NCBI RefSeq assembly: GCF_002943425.1 | Contig: NZ_PTRA01000001.1 | Span: 2,480,001-2,544,000, forward strand | Length of the DNA stretch: 64,000 bases | Direction of reading: 5' to 3' | DNA from: Siphonobacter curvatus | Lineage (GTDB): Bacteria > Bacteroidota > Bacteroidia > Cytophagales > Spirosomataceae | Shown: in pieces, positions 1 to 8,262 of the stretch | Numbering within the stretch: position 1 is the first letter of the stretch | How the letters are laid out: each line of letters starts with the position of its first letter | The notes under the pieces: model-generated | Told to the model about the DNA's origin: nothing | What the model saw: the letters and a program-made list of their open reading frames with translations, nothing else | Databases searched by the model: none | Program-made: the position numbers and the translations under genes

Positions 1-456
1 GGTATCTGGCACGGAGCCAGCTGGAACTTCGTCATTTGGGGTACCCTTCACGGGTTGTACCAGACGCTCGCCCAGATTCGGGATAAGTTCATGGAAAAAC
101 GGAGTATTCAGGTTCCTACGGCCCTGTGGTACCGCCTGTTTCAGGTCATCCTGACGTTTGGGCTGGTAACCCTGACCTGGGTATTTTTCCGGGCGGTAAC
201 GCTGGGAGACGCGTACCGGGTATTCAAAGGGCTGGCTTCCATTTCCATCCACGACACTTTACAAACGCCGCTCAACGCTACGGAAATGTGGTTTAGTATC
301 GCCCTGGTCGCGTTTATGATGTGGAAAGAGTACCGTTATTTTCTCATTCCGACCAAGAAAAACGGACCGTTCTGGACAGTGTTTACACTCCTGATTCTCA
401 GCTGTTATTTCTTCGGAGTATTCAGTTCTAACCAGTTTATCTATTTTCAGTTTTAG
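1..456 (+). CDS. MBOAT family O-acyltransferase (C-terminal part)
   Basis: The frame is open from the first base, so the gene starts before the window; 151 C-terminal residues are visible. The first residues read GIWHGASWNFVIWG followed by LHG, the signature of the AlgI/DltB-like membrane-bound O-acyltransferases, which contains the conserved catalytic histidine. The rest has two or three hydrophobic membrane segments and ends in FGVFSSNQFIYFQF, a typical AlgI-type C-terminus. Such proteins move an acyl group (often acetyl) across the membrane onto a periplasmic or surface glycan. The next gene, 41 bases downstream on the same strand, encodes an SGNH-like partner, which is the usual arrangement for AlgI-type systems. 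The acceptor polymer cannot be told from this fragment. Confidence 0.88.
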   Translation, partial: GIWHGASWNFVIWGTLHGLYQTLAQIRDKFMEKRSIQVPTALWYRLFQVILTFGLVTLTWVFFRAVTLGDAYRVFKGLASISIHDTLQTPLNATEMWFSIALVAFMMWKEYRYFLIPTKKNGPFWTVFTLLILSCYFFGVFSSNQFIYFQF

Positions 457-497
457 GAGATTTCGGCCTGCCGGTATCATCCATACGCGAATACGCC

Positions 498-1520
498 ATG
501 GCCTCATTCGTACGAATTATTGCTCTGCTTGCTTTACTCGTCGTTTTTGCGGCGAGTACTTCTAAAACCCTCTATTTCACCCTTGGGAAAGAGGGTTATT
601 TGCCCGATGATTACAAGTACGGGGACTTGTACCGATTCACCAATCTGGCGGCGTTTAAAGCCGTTCGTGAGTCGTGTCGGAAATTATTTAGTGATCCTAC
701 GCCCCAAGTACCCGTGGCTTTGTACGCCATTGGCGATAGCTTTATGGAACCCGGCTCAGTAGATGCTCAGGATTTTCAGACCCGTACTTATACGTATACG
801 CACTGGAACGACCATACGAACATTCATCTGGATACGTCCATACGCAATGTTCTGCTGATTGAATCGGTCGAGCGGCATTTCCGGGAACACCTGGCGACGC
901 CAGTGAGTAACTTTGTACTGAGCCCGCAGCCGGTCAAACCCGTCGAAAAAACGCATTCGTACCGGACCGATTTCGACGAGTTTATGACGGGACCCAAGGA
1001 TGTGCGACTCACCTACCCCGAAGAACGGCTGGATAATGTGCTTTTTAACTGGCCAGTCTTTCTACACCTGCGTGAATTCAAGGCCTGGATGAACCTGACT
1101 TTCTTCAATCGGGTTCATTCGATGACGACGATTACGCCCGATCATCAGCATTTACTTTTAAATCTGGATACGGATTCAACGGTGGTTAACTCCAACTTTA
1201 ATCCCGTCAGCGATAAAGAAATCAGTACGCTCATTACGAATCTGAACCAGACTTACGAGAAGTACCACTCACTGGGTTTTGATGAGGTGTACCTAAGCAT
1301 CATCCCCAATAAAACAACTATAGCGGCCAATTACCTGGGCCGCTATAATCACCTGATCGAACGCATTCAGTCGGATCCGCGACTGAAACTAAAAATAGTG
1401 GATGCCTACCGACTCGTGCGGCCGCTGGGGCCTGCTGCGTACCAGCCGGGCGATAGTCACTGGACCTGCCAAAGCCGGGATTTATGGCTCCGGCAACTGA
1501 ATCGTCAGCTCTTACAATAA
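498..1520 (+). CDS. SGNH-hydrolase-like partner of MBOAT acyltransferase
   Basis: A 340-residue protein with one N-terminal hydrophobic segment (about residues 5-20), so probably membrane-anchored and facing the periplasm. Residues 79-81 (GDS, in AIGDSFMEPG) and 318-321 (GDSH, followed by W) fit the nucleophile block and the Asp-x-His block of SGNH-fold esterases/acyltransferases such as AlgX, AlgJ and DltD. It follows the MBOAT gene directly on the same strand and is probably co-transcribed. The inferred role is to receive acyl groups from the MBOAT partner and pass them to an exopolysaccharide or wall polymer. Its last nine bases overlap the end of the convergent AhpD-like gene. The family assignment rests on context and two short motifs. 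Confidence 0.65.
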   Translation: MASFVRIIALLALLVVFAASTSKTLYFTLGKEGYLPDDYKYGDLYRFTNLAAFKAVRESCRKLFSDPTPQVPVALYAIGDSFMEPGSVDAQDFQTRTYTYTHWNDHTNIHLDTSIRNVLLIESVERHFREHLATPVSNFVLSPQPVKPVEKTHSYRTDFDEFMTGPKDVRLTYPEERLDNVLFNWPVFLHLREFKAWMNLTFFNRVHSMTTITPDHQHLLLNLDTDSTVVNSNFNPVSDKEISTLITNLNQTYEKYHSLGFDEVYLSIIPNKTTIAANYLGRYNHLIERIQSDPRLKLKIVDAYRLVRPLGPAAYQPGDSHWTCQSRDLWLRQLNRQLLQ

Positions 1521-2099
1521 AGTCAGGAAGCTTTTGAAGATCGCGGCCAGACGAATGGCATCGAATACACGAGCCTGGCTAGCTCCGTGCTGACGAACAC
1601 TGGCTTCGTGGGAAGTCACGCACATTTCACAACCATTGATGGCCGAAATCGCCAGACTCAACAGTTCGAAATACTCCTTGCCCAGCACCGGATTCATCAT
1701 GATGCTCATCTTGATACCCGCGGGCATCGTATTGTACGTTTCGGAGTCCATGAAATGACGGAAACGGTAGAATACGTTATTGGCGTTCATCAAAGAAACG
1801 CAGGCTGCTACTTCCTGAATTTCTTTATCTTCTGCCCCTTCTGCTTTCGCAGCGGATTCGATGGCTTCAATCACGGCAGCCTGACTTTTCTCATTGATCG
1901 CCACGCCGAGGGCCATCAATAACGCTTCTTTCTTGGTCAGGTTCTGCGATTTCAGGACGTTTTGTACGTTAATACGCAGGTCCTTCAGGTATCGGTGATC
2001 CGTCGCATTCAGACGGTCGAGCCAGAGGCTTTCGAAAGTCTCGGGCAATTTAATCTCAGCGAGTAAGTTCTTTTTAGTTTCAGATGCAATGCCAAACAT
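1512..2099 (-). CDS. Carboxymuconolactone decarboxylase / AhpD-like alkylhydroperoxidase
   Basis: A protein of about 195 residues, mostly helical, with GCEMCVTSHE near the C-terminus. This is the CxxC plus histidine motif of the AhpD/CMD family, which reduces peroxides or recycles oxidised AhpC. It lies downstream of ahpC on the same strand, beside a divergent oxyR, supporting a peroxide-defence role. Start choice: an ATG at 2129 would add ten residues, but that codon sits in the three-base loop of a 7-bp palindrome (2121-2137). The chosen ATG at 2099 begins MFGIASETKK, which looks like the natural domain start. The 3' end overlaps the convergent gene by nine bases. Classic AhpD works with lipoamide; whether that holds here is unknown. 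Confidence 0.85.
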   Translation of the reverse strand: MFGIASETKKNLLAEIKLPETFESLWLDRLNATDHRYLKDLRINVQNVLKSQNLTKKEALLMALGVAINEKSQAAVIEAIESAAKAEGAEDKEIQEVAACVSLMNANNVFYRFRHFMDSETYNTMPAGIKMSIMMNPVLGKEYFELLSLAISAINGCEMCVTSHEASVRQHGASQARVFDAIRLAAIFKSFLTLL

Positions 2100-2120
2100 A
2101 CGCTTGTTGGGTTTTGGGAA

Positions 2121-2137
2121 AAGAGGCATGGCCTCTT
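2121..2137 (-). promoter_or_regulatory. Palindrome around an alternative ahpD start codon
   Basis: AAGAGGC (2121-2127) and GCCTCTT (2131-2137) are exact inverted copies with a three-base spacer. On the minus strand the hairpin encloses an ATG (2129-2127) and is followed by TTCCC. It could be a weak terminator after ahpC or a structure hiding a start codon. Confidence 0.35.
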
Positions 2138-2141
2138 AGAA

Positions 2142-2174
2142 AATAACCCTGACGATTGACTCACCAGGGTTATT
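2142..2174 (-). terminator. Hairpin between ahpC and the ahpD-like gene
   Basis: AATAACCCTG (2142-2151) pairs perfectly with CAGGGTTATT (2165-2174) across a 13-base loop, 27 bases after the ahpC stop. On the minus strand it is followed only by TTC, so termination may be partial. That would allow reduced read-through into the AhpD-like gene. Confidence 0.5.
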
Positions 2175-2200
2175 AAATACTTTTGAAATATGTCCTGGAC

Positions 2201-2755
2201 CTAGGCGTTGATCGTTTCTTCGCCTTTTACCCAGTTGCAGGGGCAAAGTTCGTCCGTTTGCAGAGCGTCGAGTACACGCAGTACTTCGTCCACGTTACGA
2301 CCTACGTTCAGGTCGTTAGCCGCTACGAAACGAACGATACCTTGGGGATCAACAATATATGTTACGCGGTAAGCGATTTTTTCGTCAGCAGTCAGGATGC
2401 CCAGCTCTTCCGCCAGTGACTTTGACGTATCGGCCAGCATGGGGAATTTCAGATCACGCAGATCATCATGGTTTTTACGCCAAGCCAGGTGAACGAATTC
2501 GCTATCCGTAGAAGCACCGATTAACAGAGCATCGCGATCGGCGAAGTCAGAAGCTTTCTGGTTGAAAGCAGCGATTTCCGTTGGGCATACGAACGTGAAA
2601 TCTTTAGGCCACCAGAACAGCACCAGCCATTTTCCAGCGTTTTTATGATCTTCACTCGTGATGTCATAAAATTCGTTGCCTTTTTCGAGAGATACAACGG
2701 CAGTTTTCTTGAATTCTGGGAATTGGGCCCCTAAGCCCAGCATACCATTTGCCAT
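2201..2755 (-). CDS. ahpC: Peroxiredoxin (AhpC-type 2-Cys)
   Basis: A 184-residue typical 2-Cys peroxiredoxin that reduces hydrogen peroxide and organic hydroperoxides in the cytoplasm. The peroxidatic cysteine is Cys57 in FTFVCPTE. The resolving cysteine region is CPCNWVKGEE at the C-terminus (Cys171/Cys173), a Cys-Pro-Cys-Asn-Trp arrangement common in Bacteroidota and actinobacterial AhpE/AhpC-like proteins. The frame stays open for 47 codons upstream, but that stretch is low-complexity intergenic sequence, so the ATG at 2755 (MANGMLGLG) is chosen. It diverges from oxyR across a 198-base spacer and is followed by an AhpD-like gene, so OxyR control is likely. No AhpF reductase is in the window. 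Confidence 0.95.
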   Translation of the reverse strand: MANGMLGLGAQFPEFKKTAVVSLEKGNEFYDITSEDHKNAGKWLVLFWWPKDFTFVCPTEIAAFNQKASDFADRDALLIGASTDSEFVHLAWRKNHDDLRDLKFPMLADTSKSLAEELGILTADEKIAYRVTYIVDPQGIVRFVAANDLNVGRNVDEVLRVLDALQTDELCPCNWVKGEETINA

Positions 2756-2953
2756 GAGAAGAAGATGGTTTAGTAATGAATTACAGTAACAATAAAAACA
2801 ATTTTTCCTTTGAATAATCCTAATCAATAGACTAATTTGCAATACTAGAAAAGGACGATCCCGGAAATGTTTTATTTGGTTTCGGCTGCAAAACAAGCCA
2901 ACTTTACTCCATCATACAAATCAATTATTCTGAAGAAAGAATAAGTTTTTCTA

Positions 2954-3889
2954 ATGACGATCACACAACTCGAATACTTAGTGGCCATTGCTGACTACGG
3001 TCATTTTGGGAAAGCCGCCGATGCCTGCTCGGTTACGCAACCTTCGCTGAGTATGCAAATTCAGAAACTGGAGGAAGAACTGGAAGTACAACTGCTCGAT
3101 CGCAAGAAGCAGCCCACTCAGCCCACCGAGATCGGTGCGTTGATTGTACAGCAGGCCCGGCACGTGTTACAATCCTGTGAAAAACTCAAAGGCATTGTTG
3201 ACGAACGTAAGAATGAACTTGCTGGTGAGGTTCGTCTGGGCGTTATACCGACGGTTGCTCCGTACCTGGTTCCTTTGTTTCTGAAGCAGTTTTTGAATAC
3301 CTACAGCGATATTCGGCTGAAGATTACCGAACAGAATACGGAAAGCATCATTGAACAGCTGAAAAACGGGCAACTCGACATCGGCCTGATGGCTACGCCT
3401 TTTCAGGATGATATGTTGAAGGAATATCCGCTGTTTTACGAAGAGCTGCTCGTGTACGTTTCACCCGAACATTCGCTGTACTACAAAAAATACGCGGTTC
3501 CCGAAGAGCTGGACCCCAACGAACTCTGGTTGCTGGAAGAAGGTCACTGTCTGCGTTCACAGATTGAGCACCTCTGCCAGCTAACCCGACAAGCGGCCGA
3601 TCTTCACCAGATTGAATACAAAGCAGGCAGCTTAGAGACGCTCAAGAAAATGGTGAACACATCGGGTGGTATGACTATTCTGCCCGAACTGGCAACCCAG
3701 GATTTCACGGAAGATCAACTCGAACTGATTCGATACTTCCAGACACCCGCTCCCGTCCGGGAAGTCGGTCTGGTTACTAGCCGTAATTACCTCAAAGAGA
3801 AAATAGTAGCGGCTTTGTCTGAAGAAATTCAGAAAGTGGTACCCGCCAAAATGCTGCGACAGGAAGAACGGGCCGTGGTTAGTTTATAA
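2954..3889 (+). CDS. oxyR: OxyR-type LysR-family peroxide sensor
   Basis: A 311-residue LysR-type regulator with an N-terminal winged helix-turn-helix (residues 1-60; MTITQLEYLVAIADYGHFGK) and a substrate-binding-like sensor domain (about 90-300). The OxyR redox pair is visible: GHCLRSQIEHLC gives Cys199 and Cys208, the same spacing and even the same numbers as the disulfide-forming cysteines of Escherichia coli OxyR. The protein should therefore sense hydrogen peroxide and switch DNA binding at the shared ahpC/oxyR intergenic region. It is transcribed away from ahpC, the classic layout. A strong bidirectional terminator follows immediately. Confidence 0.94.
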   Translation: MTITQLEYLVAIADYGHFGKAADACSVTQPSLSMQIQKLEEELEVQLLDRKKQPTQPTEIGALIVQQARHVLQSCEKLKGIVDERKNELAGEVRLGVIPTVAPYLVPLFLKQFLNTYSDIRLKITEQNTESIIEQLKNGQLDIGLMATPFQDDMLKEYPLFYEELLVYVSPEHSLYYKKYAVPEELDPNELWLLEEGHCLRSQIEHLCQLTRQAADLHQIEYKAGSLETLKKMVNTSGGMTILPELATQDFTEDQLELIRYFQTPAPVREVGLVTSRNYLKEKIVAALSEEIQKVVPAKMLRQEERAVVSL

Positions 3890-3890
3890 C

Positions 3891-3924
3891 AAAAAACCTC
3901 GTACACGTTTGTACGAGGTTTTTT
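3891..3924. terminator. Bidirectional intrinsic terminator after oxyR
   Basis: A perfect 15-bp stem: AAAAAACCTCGTACA (3891-3905) with TGTACGAGGTTTTTT (3910-3924), loop CGTT. U-tracts lie on both strands, so it can end oxyR and the convergent small gene. Confidence 0.9.
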
Positions 3925-3974
3925 TATTAGGAAGGTTAGGACGATGCGAACCGCTTGAGGCGGAATTCAAGATC

Positions 3975-4226
3975 CTACCGATTATTTTCTTTTTCCTGAC
4001 GGATGATATCGCCTTCCTCATCACTAGCCGTATAAGATACATTCGGTTTGTTTGGGATAACTTCCAATCCACCCAGCGGTTCTTTTTTCGGACGTTCGCC
4101 CTCGTCTTCTACTTCTACCCGTTGATTTTCATGGTAAACATCGCCGTCACCTTTACCCGAGGATAAGTTGGGGTTTTGTTGGTGCTTGGTCTGATTGGGG
4201 TCGATTTTCTTTTCAGCATTTTCCAT
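3975..4226 (-). CDS. Small hydrophilic protein of unknown function
   Basis: An 83-residue, very charged and probably disordered protein (many Asp, Glu, Lys, Asn, Gln; no hydrophobic segment, no cysteine). It begins MENAEKKIDPNQTKHQQNPN and ends RQEKENNR. It lies 76 bases downstream of the large histidine kinase on the same strand and shares the terminator at 3891-3924. I recognise no family. Acidic disordered small proteins of this kind are common in Cytophagales and often annotated hypothetical. It is kept because its start, stop, spacing and downstream terminator are consistent with a real gene. Confidence 0.6.
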   Translation of the reverse strand: MENAEKKIDPNQTKHQQNPNLSSGKGDGDVYHENQRVEVEDEGERPKKEPLGGLEVIPNKPNVSYTASDEEGDIIRQEKENNR

Positions 4227-4302
4227 AGTCTCGTGGTATTGATTTATACACAGTATGCTAAAAAACCGGTGCCACCGCTGTTTTAACCCGCGTGTCTTTT
4301 AC

Positions 4303-7300
4303 TCAAAAGGAAACCGATGCCGAACGAAATGCTTCGGGAAGAATGATGTGAAAAGTAGATCCCTGCCCTTCCTCCGATTCTGCGTACAGCAGGCCCCCGT
4401 GATTCTGAACGATCTTCCGGCACAACGCCAGACCAATGCCCGAACCAGGATAGACCTCCCGCGTGTGCAGTCGCTTAAAAACTTCAAAAATCTGCTCTTT
4501 GTAGTTCTCCGAGAATCCAATGCCGTTGTCTTGTACCCGAATGTCATAATACGCTCCTTCGGGCAAAGCGTACGCCTGTACGTCCTGGGGTAACAGACGC
4601 TCGCAGGTAATGATGATCCGGGGCGGTACGCCTTCCTTGGTAAACTTGAGAGCATTACTCAACAGGTTGTAAAACAGCTGATTCATTTGCAGTGACTCAG
4701 CATTCACCGTGGGCAACGTACCCACCTCCACCGTAGCCGACTTTTCCTGAATGGCGAGTTCGAAATCCGTAATCACATTCTGGACAATGGTATTCAAATC
4801 CGTAGACGTCAGGATGCGATCGACTTTCAGTAGTCGGGAAAACTCGAGCAAATCGCGAATCAGTAGCGTCATGCGTTCCGACGAGTGGATGACTTTGGCA
4901 AGCGGATTTTGGGCTCGTTCGGGTAAATCGTTCATCTCCCGGATAATGCCCGAGAACATTCGAATTTTCCGTAGCGGTTCCTGTAAATCGTGCGAGGCCA
5001 CGTACGCGTACTGTTCCAGTTCCCGATTGGAACGCTGTAACAATTCATTGGCCTGCTGCAATTCCTGGGTACGTTGGGAAACGAGTCGTTCAAGCCCAAG
5101 AGCTGCCTGCTTCTGCGAAGTCACATCCCGTGACGTTCCACTCAGTAGGTAGGGTTTTCCCTGCGGGTCGCAGGTTACTTTTCCCTGAGACTGAACAATC
5201 CGCTCCTCGCCCGTTTGCAGGTGTACAACCCGGTATTCCGCCGAATAATGATCGGATTTCCGGAAAACTACGGCTTGAGAAATCAGATCCAGTACCTGGT
5301 GCCGGTCTTCCGGATGCACCGCTGCCATAAACGCTTCAACATCCGTTTCGGGTTCGGTAAATCCGTACCATTGCTGGATGCGGCTGGAGCAACTAATCTT
5401 TCCGGTATTGAGATTACGACTCCAGGTACCCAGTTCGGCCAGTTCAATGGCGTCGCGTAAGTTCTGCTCGGTTTCTTCCAGCTGTTGTCGGGCATTGACT
5501 TGGGCGGTAACATCCGTTGCGGTATTAATGATGCCATAAGTGGCTCCGCGGGCATCCCGTAAGGCTTTATACGTAAAATTGAAGTAAAAGGTGCGGAATT
5601 CACCATCGATGAGCAAATCGACTCGGTCTTCTTGGGCGGTATAGGTTTTCCCCGTTACATAAACCTGCTCCAACAGCTGGTAAAAATTCTGGGGGTCTAG
5701 CTCCGGGAAGGCCTCTCGAAACGTTTTCCCTACCAAGCTACTATCCCGGTGCCAGGTGTCGAGCATCGCCTGATTCACGGTTTCAATTCGCAGTTCTTTC
5801 CCCGTATAGATTACAATGGGCGTAGGCGAACCCAGCACAAAACTCCTAAAACGCTCTTCACTGAACTGAACTTCTTTCTTAGCCCTTACCTGATCGCTTA
5901 CGTCGTTAGCGACAATCATCACGCCCGTAATTGTACCGTCGGACTGGCGTACTGGGGCGTATACAAAGTTATAGTAGCGGGCTTCGAGACGATTATTTCG
6001 GATGATCTGAGCCAGAATTTCGTTCCCATAAAAGGGGTTGCCCGTATCGTACACATCCTGCAAGAGTTCGATGAAACCTTGTCCGGCCAGTTCTGGCAGT
6101 GCCGAAAGCAGGGGTTTCCCAACAATCGACTCCGTCTTTCCCCACACCTCCAGCATAAATTCGTTGGCGGTTTCGATCACCATCTTTCGTCCTTTCAACA
6201 GCCCAATGGCGACGGGGGCCTGAATAACCAGATTACGGAAATGCCGTTCGCTTTCCAGGATGGTTTGCCTGGCTAGCTGTTCCGGCCGCATATCCCGTAG
6301 GGTAAAACCACGAGCAATCGGTTGGCCCGTATCCGGATCGTCGATACGAATACCGTTTGCGAAGACAGGAATGACCATTCCGGTTTGAAAATGCCGGATC
6401 CTGAACTCTCCTTTCCAGTGTCCTTTTTCGAGTAATTCCGGCAAAATCGTTTCCCGCACGAAAGCGTACTGATCCTGCCAATAAAAATCGGATACTTTGC
6501 GATGGACAATGGGAGCATCTGCTGGTATTCCGACCAGTTCGCGACCGGCCTGATTGATGTACAATAGGTGGTCATCCATAGCAGCGATCACCATTAGCTC
6601 TGAACTATTTTCTATGAGCGTCAGTAAGCGTTCCCGCTGTTGCCGTTGCAGATGTTCATGGGTAATATCTTCGACGGTAGTAAAGTAATAGCCCATCGCC
6701 GGGATCAGGGTAAGCGTTTGCTTGACCCATAAAATCTGCCCATTGTTTTGTCGAAGTCGGTTTTCCAACTGCGTGGAGAGGCTCGTCTGTAAGGATTGTA
6801 ATCGGGCGTTGTAGATCGGCCAGTCGGCAGCATCGATGAGTTGGCGGTACGAAACCTGCTGTAATTCGGCAGCCGTGTAGCCACTGAGTTGCTGAAAACT
6901 GGCATTTGCCCGCACAATCCGACCGTTTGCATCCGTAACGATCATACCCAAAGGTACCTGATCAAAAGCGGCCGAGTAAAACTGCGTAGACCTGCTGAGA
7001 GCTTCGTTCTGTACGGTAGAAGTGCCTAGTAACCGAACCACCGTCCCTGCTTTACGAAACAAGTGAGCGTGATCTTTGACTACCACATACGTACCGTCTG
7101 CCTTCAGAAAACGGTACGTCGCCTCCCAGGTAGTCGGCTGTTTTTGTAAGGCTTCGTACAGGCTTTCGCTCACCCACATCTGATCGTCGGGGTGAATACG
7201 TGAATGCCAGTACGCTCCCGAGCTAGGGACCGGTTCTTCCGGAACGCCCACCCGAGCTGCGTAGCCTTCACTGCACCAAATGTCACCGTTTTCCAGATTC

Positions 7301-7383
7301 CATTCCCACATGAAATCATTTAACGTTGACATTCGGGCGTCTTCAGGGTTTGAGGCCTGGTTATGCTGCATGCTTATTTTCAA
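4303..7383 (-). CDS. Multi-PAS sensor histidine kinase (six PAS domains)
   Basis: A 1026-residue soluble kinase with no membrane segment. PAS domains are visible at about residues 20-125, 132-245, 250-372, 378-505, 510-635 and 640-757, several ending in the PAC-type motif (for example TTVEDITHEH, TATDVTAQV, TSRDVTSQK). A coiled coil follows (760-790), then the dimerisation/phosphoacceptor domain with His798 in YVASHDLQEP, and a HATPase domain with N box (NLLSNALKF), G1 (DNGIGF) and G2 (GSGIGLALC) motifs. It probably senses cytoplasmic redox, light or small-molecule signals; ligands cannot be read from sequence. The SHDLQEPL type commonly phosphorylates receiver-only regulators, and one is encoded divergently at 7773. 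ATGs at codons 5 and 18 are alternative starts. Confidence 0.9.
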   Translation of the reverse strand: MKISMQHNQASNPEDARMSTLNDFMWEWNLENGDIWCSEGYAARVGVPEEPVPSSGAYWHSRIHPDDQMWVSESLYEALQKQPTTWEATYRFLKADGTYVVVKDHAHLFRKAGTVVRLLGTSTVQNEALSRSTQFYSAAFDQVPLGMIVTDANGRIVRANASFQQLSGYTAAELQQVSYRQLIDAADWPIYNARLQSLQTSLSTQLENRLRQNNGQILWVKQTLTLIPAMGYYFTTVEDITHEHLQRQQRERLLTLIENSSELMVIAAMDDHLLYINQAGRELVGIPADAPIVHRKVSDFYWQDQYAFVRETILPELLEKGHWKGEFRIRHFQTGMVIPVFANGIRIDDPDTGQPIARGFTLRDMRPEQLARQTILESERHFRNLVIQAPVAIGLLKGRKMVIETANEFMLEVWGKTESIVGKPLLSALPELAGQGFIELLQDVYDTGNPFYGNEILAQIIRNNRLEARYYNFVYAPVRQSDGTITGVMIVANDVSDQVRAKKEVQFSEERFRSFVLGSPTPIVIYTGKELRIETVNQAMLDTWHRDSSLVGKTFREAFPELDPQNFYQLLEQVYVTGKTYTAQEDRVDLLIDGEFRTFYFNFTYKALRDARGATYGIINTATDVTAQVNARQQLEETEQNLRDAIELAELGTWSRNLNTGKISCSSRIQQWYGFTEPETDVEAFMAAVHPEDRHQVLDLISQAVVFRKSDHYSAEYRVVHLQTGEERIVQSQGKVTCDPQGKPYLLSGTSRDVTSQKQAALGLERLVSQRTQELQQANELLQRSNRELEQYAYVASHDLQEPLRKIRMFSGIIREMNDLPERAQNPLAKVIHSSERMTLLIRDLLEFSRLLKVDRILTSTDLNTIVQNVITDFELAIQEKSATVEVGTLPTVNAESLQMNQLFYNLLSNALKFTKEGVPPRIIITCERLLPQDVQAYALPEGAYYDIRVQDNGIGFSENYKEQIFEVFKRLHTREVYPGSGIGLALCRKIVQNHGGLLYAESEEGQGSTFHIILPEAFRSASVSF

Positions 7384-7772
7384 ACAATCTATTCTGGAAA
7401 AGCTTTCCTCTTACGTAACCCGTACAGAGCCAATCTGTTTTCTTGCCGCCCGTGTTTCGTCGGCTAAACCTACGGTCTGCGGAATACCTGTATTCGAAAA
7501 ACAGCCCTTACTCCTGTAAAAGCGGTCTTGCGAAAGTAATCGAAAAGACGGGCCTATACTTATCATTCCTCAAGTAAATCGATTTTTTTGTAACTCTAAT
7601 CTAGATTTAATCAGAGCTTACTCCTAGTCGCGAAAAAAATTGTATTTCTTTGCGATAGAACGTCCGTTTTTCAAAAAATTATTGTTCTTTTTCGGGAACT
7701 ACGCTTTCCCCTTATCGTTTATATGCCTACGCCGGAGCCTGTTTTCGGATGGTATTATTTTATAGCCAACTC
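7384..7772. other. Divergent intergenic region between kinase and response regulator
   Basis: This 389-base, AT-rich stretch has no convincing gene. It must hold the promoters for the minus-strand kinase and the plus-strand regulator. A TA-N4-TTTG string near 7643-7652 resembles the Bacteroidota -7 box but has the wrong internal spacing. On the minus strand TTACTTTCGC near 7540 is a one-mismatch version. No clear hairpin was seen. Confidence 0.4.
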
Positions 7773-8195
7773 ATGTCCATAAAACCACTGTTTATTGTCG
7801 TTGAAGACGACGAAGATGATCGTGATTTATTGCAACTGGCCTGTCAAGAAGGGGAATACAACTGCGAGTTAGTTTTTGCCGAAGATGGTCAGCACGCTTT
7901 GGAAGTATTACAAAGTCTAAAAACTCGTCCCAGCGTTATGTTGCTGGATATTAACATGCCGAAGATGGGTGGCCTGGCTTTACTTGAAAAACTAAAAAAT
8001 TCTTCTGTTTGGAAGGAAATGCCCATTGTGATGCTAACGACCTCGGACAATGAAGACACCATTCATCGAGCGTACGGACTGGGGGCGAACTCTTATATTG
8101 TGAAACCAACCAACTTTCGCGGCTTATCCAATTTATGGGATACCGTATACCACTTTTGGACTGATACCGTACAACTACCGGTTCAGGCAAGCTAG
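7773..8195 (+). CDS. Receiver-only response regulator (Rcp1/CheY-like)
   Basis: A 140-residue single receiver domain with no output domain. The acidic pocket is EDDEDD (residues 11-16), the phospho-acceptor is Asp59 in LLDINMP, the conserved Thr lies in MLTTSD and the Lys in IVKPT. The pattern (VVEDDEDDRDLL at the N-terminus) is that of Rcp1-type regulators that pair with multi-PAS or phytochrome-like kinases. The ATG at 7773 (MSIKPLF) is chosen because the domain begins there; an ATG eight codons earlier is possible. It lies divergently from the six-PAS kinase, its likely partner. With no DNA-binding domain it probably acts by protein contact or in a phosphorelay. Confidence 0.9.
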   Translation: MSIKPLFIVVEDDEDDRDLLQLACQEGEYNCELVFAEDGQHALEVLQSLKTRPSVMLLDINMPKMGGLALLEKLKNSSVWKEMPIVMLTTSDNEDTIHRAYGLGANSYIVKPTNFRGLSNLWDTVYHFWTDTVQLPVQAS

Positions 8196-8202
8196 TCTCC
8201 AT

Positions 8203-8262
8203 TGATCGTTACTAAAAAAGGTCGTAATTCAGCTGGATTACGACCTTTTTTAGTAACGATCA
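8203..8262. terminator. 26-bp perfect inverted repeat, bidirectional terminator
   Basis: Bases 8203-8228 and 8237-8262 are exact reverse complements, with loop TCAGCTGG. The GC-rich inner stem flanked by A/T runs gives a U-tract in both directions. The outer right arm includes the stop codon of the convergent response regulator gene. Confidence 0.92.

Noticed and set aside
2756-2953. OxyR operator in the ahpC/oxyR spacer
   Set aside because: I looked for the ATAG-N7-CTAT-type array. ATAG and CTAA fragments occur near 2820-2835, but not with convincing spacing.
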